Shown piece after piece: positions 1 to 6,061 of a stretch of DNA of 14,027 nucleotides. Numbering within the stretch: position 1 is the stretch's first letter; every line of letters starts with the position of its first letter. Below the pieces are notes generated by a model. The model had not been told where the DNA came from, ran no database searches, and was given only the letters and a program-made list of their open reading frames with translations. Location of the stretch: positions 1-14,027 of the forward strand of contig CAZHKK010000014.1 of assembly GCA_964532735.1 (NCBI GenBank), given 5' to 3'. The position numbers and the translations under genes are program-made. Source of the stretch: JAJXYN01 sp964532735. Lineage in GTDB: Bacteria; Patescibacteriota; Patescibacteriia; JAGPKW01.

Positions 1-5
1 AAAAT

Positions 6-1091
6 ATGAGTAAAGATTACTATAAAATTTTAGGTTTAGAAAAGAATGCTAGTGAAGATGAAATAAAAAAAGCTTTTAGAAAAATGGCTCATCAACATCA
101 TCCTGATAAAAATAATGGTAATGATGAAAAGTTTAAAGAAATAAATGAGGCTTATCAAGTTCTTTCTGATAAAAATAAACGTGCTCAATATGATCAGTTT
201 GGTTCTGGTTTTGAAAATATGGGTGGTTTTGGAGGTGGTTCTGGTTTTGAGGGTTTTGGTGGTTTTGGAGGACAAAACGGTTTTTCTCAGGAGTTTGATT
301 TAGGAGATTTGTTTGGAGAATTTTTTGGTGGAAGATCAAGAAAATCTTCTAGTAGGTCAAAAACAAGAAAAGGTTCTGATATTGAAATAGAATTGGAAAT
401 AAATTTCATGGATGCGGCTTTTGGTTTAAATAAAGAAATTTCTTTGAAAAGAATAGAAAAATGTGAACATTGTAACGGAGAGGGTAATGAACCTGGAACA
501 AAAATAAATGTTTGTAATGTTTGTAATGGTAGAGGTATAGTTGATAGAGTTGTAAGTACTATGTTTGGTCAAATGAGAACACAGGTTACTTGCGATGCTT
601 GTAATGGAGAAGGAAAAAGTTTTGAAAAAAAATGTATAAAATGTAATGGAGATAAGGTTGTTACTTCTGTTCATGATGTAAAAATAAATATTCCTGCTGG
701 TATTGATAACAATCAGACATTAAAGTTATCAGAAGAGGGTAATGCTGGTATTGGAGGAGGTGCGTATGGTGATTTATATATAAATATAAAAATAAAACCT
801 CATAAGATTTTTAAAAGAAAAAATTATGATGTTTTAACGGAAGTTGATATTTCTTTTCCAGAAGCTGCTCTTGGTTGTAAAAAAGATATAGATACAATAA
901 ATGGTGAGATATCTTTAAAAATACCTTCTGGAATTCAATCTGGAACAATTATAAAACTTGATAATCAAGGAATAAAAAAATTAGAAGGAAGAGGAAGTGG
1001 TGATCATTTAGTTACAATAAATGTTGTTACTCCAAAACATTTATCGTCAAAAGATAAAAAACTTTATGAAGACTTATTAAATTATAAATAA
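6..1091 (+). CDS. dnaJ: DnaJ (Hsp40) co-chaperone
   Basis: Cytosolic co-chaperone that delivers unfolded clients to DnaK and stimulates its ATPase. The order is classical type I. The J domain spans about residues 1-68 with the HPD motif at 32-34. A Gly/Phe-rich linker follows (about 65-115). The zinc-binding region has four CxxC pairs at 153/156, 170/173, 196/199 and 210/213, and the rest is the C-terminal substrate-binding domain. At 361 residues it is near the usual family length. The first three zinc motifs are CxxCxGxG, but the fourth reads CIKCNGDK and lacks the final GxG; all eight cysteines are kept. The ATG lies only five bases into the window, so promoter and upstream neighbours cannot be seen and a longer start cannot be excluded. 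It converges on rplT and shares a hairpin terminator with it. Identity is very secure. Confidence 0.97.
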   Translation: MSKDYYKILGLEKNASEDEIKKAFRKMAHQHHPDKNNGNDEKFKEINEAYQVLSDKNKRAQYDQFGSGFENMGGFGGGSGFEGFGGFGGQNGFSQEFDLGDLFGEFFGGRSRKSSSRSKTRKGSDIEIELEINFMDAAFGLNKEISLKRIEKCEHCNGEGNEPGTKINVCNVCNGRGIVDRVVSTMFGQMRTQVTCDACNGEGKSFEKKCIKCNGDKVVTSVHDVKINIPAGIDNNQTLKLSEEGNAGIGGGAYGDLYINIKIKPHKIFKRKNYDVLTEVDISFPEAALGCKKDIDTINGEISLKIPSGIQSGTIIKLDNQGIKKLEGRGSGDHLVTINVVTPKHLSSKDKKLYEDLLNYK

Positions 1092-1122
1092 AAAAATATT
1101 CCCATTTAGGGAATATTTTTTT
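1090..1122. terminator. Bidirectional intrinsic terminator between dnaJ and rplT
   Basis: A near-perfect inverted repeat has the core arms AATATTCCC and GGGAATATT around a five-base ATTTA loop (1104-1108). It is flanked by an A-run on the left and a T-run on the right. Each strand therefore reads hairpin plus T-tract, so it can end both dnaJ (+) and the infC-rpmI-rplT transcript (-). The hairpin is so compact that the stop codons of both genes lie in its edges. Confidence 0.9.
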
Positions 1123-1471
1123 ATGCCATTATTTTTTCTGCTAGTTTTGAAAATATAGCATGATTTTCTTTTGATAATTGAGATAATACTTTTCTGTCTA
1201 ATTGTGATCCAGATGTTCTTACTTTATTTATAAATTTAGAATAACTGTAAGATGGGTTAACTAATTTTAATCCATTGTTTATAAGAACATTCCAAAGAGC
1301 CTTATTAACTCTTTTCTTCTCTTTTCTTCCTTTAAATGCTTGAACTCCAGCATGTAATATGGCTGTTTTAGCATAAGATATAAGGTTTTTTCTTCCAAAT
1401 TGATATCCTTTAGTTCTAGCTAATATATTTTTTCTTCTTTTTATGTGATGAACGCCTCTTTTAACTCTCAT
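1121..1471 (-). CDS. rplT: Large ribosomal subunit protein bL20
   Basis: Structural protein of the 50S subunit that binds 23S rRNA and is needed early in assembly. The 116-residue product has the normal family length. It opens with the highly basic L20 signature MRVKRGVHHIKRRKNILARTKGY, given here as MRVKRGVHHI followed by KRRKNILARTKGY, and continues with a GRKN stretch and the conserved R-S/T-Q-L-D-R-like segment near residues 86-93. It is last in the conserved order infC-rpmI-rplT, 47 nt after rpmI. The ATG is preceded by AAAGAA, not by a Shine-Dalgarno. In many bacteria L20 represses this operon by binding its mRNA. No convincing L20 operator pseudoknot was recognised here. Confidence 0.97.
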   Translation of the reverse strand: MRVKRGVHHIKRRKNILARTKGYQFGRKNLISYAKTAILHAGVQAFKGRKEKKRVNKALWNVLINNGLKLVNPSYSYSKFINKVRTSGSQLDRKVLSQLSKENHAIFSKLAEKIMA

Positions 1472-1518
1472 TTCTTTAAGATATTATTTATTAATTATGG
1501 GATTATAAAAATATTAAT

Positions 1519-1725
1519 TTATTTTTTAATATTTAAATATAATTTTAATGTTTTAGTTGAATTCGCATCTTGGTTTAAAGATGTATCTCTTCTTTTATTT
1601 CTGGTTTCTTTTCCAGTGTTTCTTCCATTAAAATGACTTTGACCTGGTTTTCTACTTTTTACTTTACCAGTTGAGGTAAGTGTAAATCTTTTTGATAATT
1701 TTTTATTTGATTTTAATTTAGGCAT
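1519..1725 (-). CDS. rpmI: Large ribosomal subunit protein bL35
   Basis: Small basic 50S protein of 68 residues. It starts MPKLKSNKKLSKRF, the typical L35 N terminus, followed by the T-x-T/S-G-K-V-K-S-R motif, an SH pair and a basic KETRNKRR segment. It lies between infC (4-nt gap) and rplT (47-nt gap), the widespread IF3-L35-L20 order, which independently supports the call. No Shine-Dalgarno is visible before the ATG (leader AATAATACT), so translation may be coupled to infC termination four bases upstream. The C terminus ends in a short lysine-rich tail, ordinary for the family. Confidence 0.96.
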   Translation of the reverse strand: MPKLKSNKKLSKRFTLTSTGKVKSRKPGQSHFNGRNTGKETRNKRRDTSLNQDANSTKTLKLYLNIKK

Positions 1726-1729
1726 AGTA

Positions 1730-2257
1730 TTATTTTTTATATGATATTGTGCAACTTAATTTGTTATTTTTAAACTTCAATGAGTCCTCTATTATAACAT
1801 TATTTTGTTCTTTGTCTATATTTAGACTGGAAATAAAACCATTAATAACTTCTTTTGCTATATTTTGATATTGTAACTCTCTTCCTCTAAGTTGCATTTC
1901 AATTCTTATTTTGTATCCTTTTGAAAAGAATTTTAATGATTGATTAACTTTTGTTTCCAAGTCATGTTTACCAATATTTGGAGAGAGTTTAATTCCTTTT
2001 ACGACAACTTTACTTGTAGCTTTTTGTTGAGCTTTTATTTTTTGTTGTTCTTTGTATCTAAAATGACTAAAGTTAAGAATTTTACAAACAGGAGGATGAG
2101 CAAGAGGGGACACTTCTACTAAGTCAAGGTTAACCTCTTCAGCTTTTAATATAGCTTCTTTTATTGATAATTCTCCAGCATTTTCTCCATTTTCATCTAT
2201 TACGATTACTTTTGGTGCTCTTATTTCTTCATTTATTCTATATCTTTTTATACTCAC
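1730..2257 (-). CDS. infC: Translation initiation factor IF-3
   Basis: IF-3 binds the 30S subunit, keeps it apart from 50S and proofreads start-codon and initiator-tRNA choice. The 175-residue protein shows the N-terminal domain motif YRINEEIRAP near residue 6 and then LDLVEVSP and PPVCKI (about 45-60). The basic linker (about 67-82) leads into the C-terminal domain with KGIKLSPNIGKHD and the RGRE motif near residue 124. The start is GTG (2255-2257). An in-frame TAA lies six bases upstream with one codon between, so no longer start is possible. Non-ATG starts are a known IF-3 feature (often ATT), linked to autoregulation. It begins the infC-rpmI-rplT unit and follows tmRNA on the same strand. 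A weak -10/-35 pair would place the RNA start almost at the GTG. Confidence 0.96.
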   Translation of the reverse strand: MSIKRYRINEEIRAPKVIVIDENGENAGELSIKEAILKAEEVNLDLVEVSPLAHPPVCKILNFSHFRYKEQQKIKAQQKATSKVVVKGIKLSPNIGKHDLETKVNQSLKFFSKGYKIRIEMQLRGRELQYQNIAKEVINGFISSLNIDKEQNNVIIEDSLKFKNNKLSCTISYKK

Positions 2258-2263
2258 TTTTTA

Positions 2264-2292
2264 ATATTAGTAATTAGTAAACTAAAATTCAA
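2264..2292 (-). promoter_or_regulatory. Possible infC promoter
   Basis: On the minus strand TTGAAT (2287-2292) and TAATAT (2264-2269) are separated by 17 nt. Each box matches the sigma-70 consensus at four of six positions. Only six bases separate the -10 box from the GTG of infC, so use of this promoter would give an almost leaderless mRNA. Read-through from ssrA is the alternative. The boxes are weak in such AT-rich DNA. Confidence 0.3.
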
Positions 2293-2358
2293 AATCATCA
2301 GGGAAAGTAATGTTTTGTTTTTAGTTTTCCGACCATAGTTATAAAAAACAAATGGTGG

Positions 2359-2704
2359 TGGTGGAGATGATGGGAGTCGCACCCATGTCTTAAATTCGCT
2401 TATAAAAGATGCAATTAGTTTGTTTTTCTTTTAGAGACAAACTAGTAGAAAACCTCTATTGTTCTAAGTTTTTATTTTAGAACGATTTGTTTTGATTTTC
2501 TTTATAATAAATTATAAAGAAGTAAAATACGAAAAATTTTTCAGAAAGAGCCTAATTGGTATTAAGCACTAACTGTTGCTAACTCCATTTGTGGAACAAA
2601 TAAATTTGCTACGAAAGAAGAAGCTTTTGAATATAAATTTTTTGCGTTTGAATTTGTCTTTTCTTTTATAAGTATGTTGAATTTAATCGAATCTAAACAT
2701 CCCC
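2359..2704 (-). ncRNA. ssrA: tmRNA (transfer-messenger RNA)
   Basis: Rescues ribosomes stalled on broken mRNAs by acting first as alanyl-tRNA and then as a short mRNA that adds a degradation tag; its partner is SmpB. The 346-nt gene starts GGGGATG (2698-2704 on the + strand as CATCCCC). It ends CATCTCC-A-CCA, so the seven-base acceptor stem pairs with one G-U and the CCA is encoded. A D-like GATTCGA lies near its position 13. The T arm reads ATGGG / TGCGACT / CCCAT; position 55 of the loop is G rather than the usual U. The inferred tag frame is listed separately. smpB lies directly upstream on the same strand and infC downstream. After the CCA comes a T-rich run (TTTGTTTTTT) that may help termination. 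A strong promoter sits about 30 nt upstream of the mature 5' end, so RNase P processing of a leader is expected. Confidence 0.95.
2562..2609 (-). other. tmRNA tag-peptide reading frame
   Basis: In the tmRNA, a GCA at RNA position 96 opens a frame reading ANLFVPQMELATVSA and ending at TAA (2562-2564). GCA near position 90 is where E. coli tmRNA resumes. The preceding bases TCGTA resemble the upstream element seen there (TAGTC), with the G and U at -3 and -2 kept. An in-frame GCA at RNA position 60 would give a 27-residue tag of mycoplasma-like length, but it has a poorer upstream element. The end TVSA differs from the usual ALAA. The frame is seen; the resume codon is inferred. Confidence 0.65.
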
Positions 2705-2740
2705 ATACAAAAAATAACCCAAATTGGATTAATATATGCA

Positions 2741-2769
2741 ATTATACAATGTTTTTTTAAATAATGCAA
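2741..2769 (-). promoter_or_regulatory. ssrA promoter
   Basis: On the minus strand TTGCAT (2764-2769), a 17-nt spacer with an A-tract, and a perfect TATAAT (2741-2746). The predicted RNA start is near 2734, about 30 nt upstream of the mature tmRNA 5' end. The layout closely resembles the promoter of the unidentified RNA at 3509-3537. Confidence 0.75.
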
Positions 2770-2835
2770 GAGGAAAAAACAAAAGTATTTAAAAGCTAAA
2801 AATAATATAAAAAAATAGAATAATAAAATATAAAT

Positions 2836-3294
2836 TTAATATTCTCCTAATTTGACAGCTCTTTCTGCTTTTCTTTTTTCTTCCTTTTTTTTCATGTCTT
2901 CTCTTTTGTCGTAAAGTTTTTTACCTCTTGCTAAAGCTATTTCTATTTTTATTAGTTTGCCATTTAAATAAACTTTTAATGGAATTATTGTTAAACCTTT
3001 GTTTCTTATTTTTCCTATTAATTTATTTATCTCTCTTTTTTTTAATAATAATTTTCTAGATCTCTCTGGATCATAATTTTGTTGAGAGTTGCTTGCTGGT
3101 TTATATTTTGATATATGAGAATTTAATAAAAAAACTTCTTCATTGCTCATTATTTTTACATATGAAGATTTTAATGATAAACCATTTGTTTTTATTGATT
3201 TTACCTCAGCTCCTGTTAATACTATACCGGCTTCTAGTTTGTCTAGTATTTCATAGTTAAAACTTGCTGATGGATTTTCTGAATATATAAGCAT
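2836..3294 (-). CDS. smpB: SsrA-binding protein SmpB
   Basis: Binds the tRNA-like domain of tmRNA, takes the place of the missing anticodon arm in the ribosomal A site and is required for trans-translation. The 152-residue protein matches the family throughout: NYEILDKLEAGIVLTGAEVKSIK (residues about 13-35, an OB-fold strand region), then RSRKLLLKKREI, a G-KIRNKGLTIIPLKVY stretch, and the conserved GKKLYDKR motif near residues 124-131. A lysine-rich tail follows; this tail is the part known to fold in the mRNA channel. It directly precedes ssrA on the same strand. It has its own promoter 21 nt upstream. The leader AACAAACTTT has no Shine-Dalgarno. Ends at TAA. Confidence 0.97.
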   Translation of the reverse strand: MLIYSENPSASFNYEILDKLEAGIVLTGAEVKSIKTNGLSLKSSYVKIMSNEEVFLLNSHISKYKPASNSQQNYDPERSRKLLLKKREINKLIGKIRNKGLTIIPLKVYLNGKLIKIEIALARGKKLYDKREDMKKKEEKRKAERAVKLGEY

Positions 3295-3314
3295 AAAGTT
3301 TGTTATTTTTACAA

Positions 3315-3343
3315 AGTATATAATGAAAAATAATAATTATCAA
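3315..3343 (-). promoter_or_regulatory. smpB promoter
   Basis: On the minus strand TTGATA (3338-3343; five of six consensus positions), a 17-nt spacer and TATACT (3315-3320; five of six). The expected start, near 3308, would leave a leader of about 14 nt before the smpB ATG. The -35 box directly abuts the 3' end of the unidentified structured RNA, so transcription of that RNA would run into this promoter. Confidence 0.7.
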
Positions 3344-3344
3344 T

Positions 3345-3502
3345 AAAAATAAAAATAGCATCCATTCAACCGCTTATTAGTTTAGAAGTTTTGATTGTAA
3401 ACAATCTCATTCTAATTTAAGAATACTCATCAGAAAAAAAGGAGGAGGATTCTTCTAACTTTTTTCGCTAATAAGCAGTAGAATATATGCTATATTTTAT
3501 GT
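3345..3502 (-). ncRNA. Unidentified structured small RNA with exposed CCTCCTCC
   Basis: About 158 nt, transcribed leftward from a strong promoter. A 24-position closing stem is formed by 3468-3491 and 3357-3380. It includes a perfect nine-pair block (GCTTATTAG with CTAATAAGC) and has only two clear mismatches. A second seven-pair stem joins 3452-3458 with 3382-3388. Inside lie two small hairpins (3409-3424, 3393-3406) and an apparently single-stranded CCTCCTCC (minus strand, 3441-3448). Positions that pair as G-U on the minus strand would be A-C mismatches on the plus strand, which supports the minus strand. The closing stem is followed by ATTTTTATTTTTATTG, a plausible weak terminator tract. 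It lacks the features of tmRNA, RNase P RNA or SRP RNA. A 6S-like RNA or an mRNA-binding sRNA remains possible. End points are inferred. Confidence 0.6.
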
Positions 3503-3508
3503 GGTTAC

Positions 3509-3537
3509 ATTATAACTCTTTTTTAAAAAACGTGCAA
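3509..3537 (-). promoter_or_regulatory. Promoter of the unidentified small RNA
   Basis: On the minus strand TTGCAC (3532-3537), a 17-nt spacer with a T-run and an A-run, and a perfect TATAAT (3509-3514). The predicted start is near 3502, about ten bases before the closing stem of the RNA begins. No minus-strand coding frame follows before smpB, so the promoter appears dedicated to the RNA. Confidence 0.75.
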
Positions 3538-3604
3538 GATATAATAAATAATACTTTTTAAAGAAATCCACAAATAAAAAAATAAATTATTTACTATTTC
3601 TTTT

Positions 3605-3781
3605 CATAGACCATTACAAGTTTTCTTTAAATTGTTTGAAAAAGCAGGATTTGTTGTTAAAAGATTGGAAGAATGTAACTCTCATAAGATAAGTCAAAAC
3701 GGACCAAGAAAAACTGCGGAAGATAAGGCAAGAAAAGAATTTCCTATGTTTATGATGCTTGAAATTAAAAAAGACAAATAA
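3605..3781 (+). pseudogene. C-terminal remnant of a SAM-dependent methyltransferase
   Basis: An open frame of 58 residues begins HRPLQVFFKLFEKAGFVVKR and runs through GPRKTAEDKARKEFPMFMML to a TAA. From memory of the family, the pattern RPL...L..AGF.V.R.EE...GPR..AED.ARKEFPMF matches the C-terminal end of class I SAM-dependent methyltransferases. The frame is open back to 3578, where a TAA at 3575-3577 closes it. No ATG occurs before the last quarter and no ribosome-binding site or promoter is visible. The Rossmann-fold core with the SAM-binding glycine motif is missing, and the DNA just upstream holds the divergent small-RNA promoter. It is best read as the relic of a gene lost by deletion. 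Family assignment is by recalled pattern, not by a search. Confidence 0.65.
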
Positions 3782-3787
3782 AGGGGC

Positions 3788-3815
3788 TTTACTTATTTCA
3801 AAAAAACTGTATAAT
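3788..3815 (+). promoter_or_regulatory. Promoter of the 152-residue orphan gene
   Basis: TTTACT (3788-3793; four of six), a 16-nt spacer and a perfect TATAAT (3810-3815). The predicted start is near 3822, giving a leader of about 34 nt before the ATG at 3856. The upstream ATG at 3814 overlaps the -10 box and so cannot be in the transcript. Confidence 0.65.
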
Positions 3816-3855
3816 GATTTTTGTTCATTTTAAATTCATTTTCTGGAGGTATAAC

Positions 3856-4314
3856 ATGTCTTTGAAGTATGTGGCTTACTTGGATAAAGTAAAAAATAGG
3901 GAATTTGCAATTGTTTTTTCAAATAATATTTCTCATAAGTTTTTTAAAAAAATAAATCCTATATCAGCAGGAATTTTTAAAATAAATACTTTGGACAATA
4001 TTATAAACATCAAAGATGGAAGTGAAAGTTTGAGTTTGCAACCTAGATATTATATGGATGAAGTTTTGTTAATGCAAACATTTAAAAATACAAAATATTT
4101 TATTATTGCAGATTTAGATGATTTTTTTATGAAATCCGTGTTTTTTTTTCATAATGATTCTTCTTTTGGCTCAAGTTTTTTTCTTCATCCGGATATTTTA
4201 TCAGAAGGAAATTATGATATCTTTAATATGGTTTTTTATAATAAAAAAACTAAAATAGATAATGATGTGGATATTATGAAAGATGTTTTGCAAACAGGGG
4301 CTTCTTACTTATAA
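3856..4314 (+). CDS. Hypothetical protein, 152 residues
   Basis: I do not recognise this protein. It begins MSLKYVAYLDKVKNREFAIVF and looks soluble, with no signal peptide and no membrane segment. It has mixed short hydrophobic strands (YFIIADLDDFFM, FNMVFYN) consistent with an alpha/beta or beta-rich fold. There are no cysteines and no recognisable catalytic motif. The start at 3856 is chosen because GGAGG (3845-3849) lies six bases upstream. An in-frame ATG at 3814 overlaps the -10 box and is rejected. It forms its own unit, with a promoter before it and an intrinsic terminator after it. It is the only gene here with a strong Shine-Dalgarno, so it may be translated at a higher rate or regulated differently from its neighbours. 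That it is real is well supported by these signals; function is unknown. Confidence 0.8.
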   Translation: MSLKYVAYLDKVKNREFAIVFSNNISHKFFKKINPISAGIFKINTLDNIINIKDGSESLSLQPRYYMDEVLLMQTFKNTKYFIIADLDDFFMKSVFFFHNDSSFGSSFFLHPDILSEGNYDIFNMVFYNKKTKIDNDVDIMKDVLQTGASYL

Positions 4315-4326
4315 TGCACAAATATG

Positions 4327-4352
4327 CGCTTAGTTAAATCTAAGCGTTTTTT
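4327..4352 (+). terminator. Intrinsic terminator of the orphan gene
   Basis: Perfect seven-pair stem CGCTTAG / CTAAGCG with a TTAAAT loop (4334-4339), followed at once by six T. It lies 12 nt after the stop codon and directly before the argS promoter, so it separates the orphan gene from the argS operon. Confidence 0.9.
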
Positions 4353-4354
4353 AT

Positions 4355-4383
4355 TTGATAAAAACGTTATATCGTTATATATT
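4355..4383 (+). promoter_or_regulatory. Promoter of the argS-to-polymerase operon
   Basis: TTGATA (4355-4360; five of six), a 17-nt spacer and TATATT (4378-4383; five of six). The expected start, near 4390, leaves a leader of about 20 nt. A TATAAT at 4405-4410, one base from the ATG, is too close to serve argS except as a leaderless start further in. Confidence 0.6.
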
Positions 4384-4411
4384 TATATAGTTAAATAGTT
4401 GTTTTATAATT

Positions 4412-6055
4412 ATGAATCAATATAAACAAAAACTTTTTGATTTATTAAAAAATATTTCTTTTTTACTTGATTGTGATATTAATATTGAAATTCCTAAAGA
4501 TTTAAATAACGGTGATTTTGCTTTGCCGTGTTTTTCTTTTGCTAAAAAATTAAATAAAAATCCAAATGAATTAGCAAGTGAAATTGCTAATTATTTTAAT
4601 AATCATGATATATTTTCAGTTTCTGTTATTGGACCATTTGTAAATTTTAAAATTAAAAATGAAATTTTATTAGACGAATTAATTGATTTTGAAAATAATT
4701 TAAAGGAATTAAAAAATATTGGTAAAAATGAAAAAATATTAATAGAATATTCTTCTCCAAATACTAACAAATCTCAACATTTAGGGCATTTAAGAAATAA
4801 TGTTTTAGGTGTGTGTTTATCTAATGTTTTTAAAGAGGCTGGATTTGACGTGAAAACTTCTTGTATTTTTAATGACAAAGGCATCGCTATGGCTAAGACT
4901 ATTTGGGGGTATATAAAATTTGGAAATAATACAGAACCAAAAGATATTAAATCTGATAAATTTGTTGCTGATTTTTATGTAAAAGCAAATCAATATGAAA
5001 AAGAACATCCAGAAATCACTGAAGAGATTAATGAAATTAATAGAAAATGGGAAAACGAAGATATAGAAATAAGAGCTATCTGGAAAAAGCTTGTTGATTG
5101 GGTTTATGAAGGATATAAAGAAACTTATACTAAATTAGGATGTAATTTTGATTATAAATATTATGAAAGTGATATTTATAAAAAAGGAAAAGAAATGGCA
5201 GAATTTGCTTTAAATAAAAGTGTTTTAAGACCAGGAGATAATGGTGCTGTTATAACTAATTTTGAAAAATATAATTTACCAGACACTGTTGTGATTAAGT
5301 CTGATGGAACTAGTCTTTATATTACCCAAGATATTTATTTGGCAAAATTGAGAAATGAAGAAATTAAGCCAAATAAAACTATATATATAGTTGCCAATGA
5401 GCAAAATCTTCATTTTAAACAACTTTTTGCATTGCTTGATCAATTAGAAATAGGAAAGAAGGATAATTATTTTCATTTAAATTATGGTTATGTGACTTTA
5501 CCTACTGGAAGAATGAAAAGTAGAGAAGGAACTGTTGTTGATGCTGATGATTTGATCATGGATGTAATAAAAGAAGCAAATTCTGAAAATATTGGTATCG
5601 GTGCTGTTAAATTTCAATTTTTAAAAGTTGATGCTTTTTCTGATTTTATTTTTGATCCTAAAAAATCTATTGAATTAACTGGTGATACAAGTGTTTATAT
5701 ACAATATGTTTTTGCTAGAATACAATCATTACTAAACAAAAACAAAGAAGGGTTTAAGTTTAAAAAATTAAATAATCCAGAACAATTAGAAAAAGAAGAG
5801 ATTGATTTAATGAGAGAAATTTTAACTTTTAATGATTCTGTTATTAAAATTGTAGAAACATATTCACCATCTCATCTTTGTAAAAAATTATTAGATATAG
5901 CGAATGCTTATAATTCTTTTTATCAAAAATGTAGAGTTTTGGATTTAACAGATAATAATTTGAAAAATTTTAGATTAAAACTAAGTGAAATTACTGCATA
6001 TTATATAAAGTTTGGTTTGAGTTTATTAGAAATAAATATTGTTGATAAAATGTAA
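4412..6055 (+). CDS. argS: Arginyl-tRNA synthetase
   Basis: Class I synthetase that charges tRNA-Arg with arginine using ATP. The 547-residue protein has the N-terminal Arg-tRNA-binding domain (about 1-85). The catalytic core follows with the HIGH-type motif in SSPNTNKSQHLGHLRN (HLGHL at 123-127), and then FNDKG and the segment IKSDGTSLYITQDIY (about 295-309). The KMSKS-equivalent loop is GRMKSREG (366-373). The C terminus (about 425-547) fits the DALR anticodon-binding domain, with SVYIQYVFARIQSLL near its start. The length is normal for compact bacterial ArgRS. It opens the operon; holB follows after six bases. The leader TTTATAATT has no Shine-Dalgarno. Identity is secure. Confidence 0.96.
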   Translation: MNQYKQKLFDLLKNISFLLDCDINIEIPKDLNNGDFALPCFSFAKKLNKNPNELASEIANYFNNHDIFSVSVIGPFVNFKIKNEILLDELIDFENNLKELKNIGKNEKILIEYSSPNTNKSQHLGHLRNNVLGVCLSNVFKEAGFDVKTSCIFNDKGIAMAKTIWGYIKFGNNTEPKDIKSDKFVADFYVKANQYEKEHPEITEEINEINRKWENEDIEIRAIWKKLVDWVYEGYKETYTKLGCNFDYKYYESDIYKKGKEMAEFALNKSVLRPGDNGAVITNFEKYNLPDTVVIKSDGTSLYITQDIYLAKLRNEEIKPNKTIYIVANEQNLHFKQLFALLDQLEIGKKDNYFHLNYGYVTLPTGRMKSREGTVVDADDLIMDVIKEANSENIGIGAVKFQFLKVDAFSDFIFDPKKSIELTGDTSVYIQYVFARIQSLLNKNKEGFKFKKLNNPEQLEKEEIDLMREILTFNDSVIKIVETYSPSHLCKKLLDIANAYNSFYQKCRVLDLTDNNLKNFRLKLSEITAYYIKFGLSLLEINIVDKM

Positions 6056-6061
6056 TTTATT

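Noticed and set aside
36..674. Minus-strand open frames opposite dnaJ, and similar frames opposite other genes
   Set aside because: Their translations are Ile/Asn/Phe-rich low-complexity shadows of the A-rich coding strand, without known motifs.
3431..3470. Hammerhead-like pieces CTGATGAG and CGAAA within the small RNA
   Set aside because: The stem that should join them is absent. CGAAA comes before CTGATGAG, and the bases flanking the two do not pair as stem II; their real partners lie elsewhere in the long closing stem.
3345..3502. Small RNA as SRP RNA or RNase P RNA
   Set aside because: The conserved GGAAGGA-type SRP tip is missing, and the transcript is far too short and lacks the conserved core of RNase P RNA.
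3814..3855. Earlier ATG start for the orphan gene
   Set aside because: It overlaps the -10 box and has no ribosome-binding site, while the ATG at 3856 has GGAGG six bases upstream.
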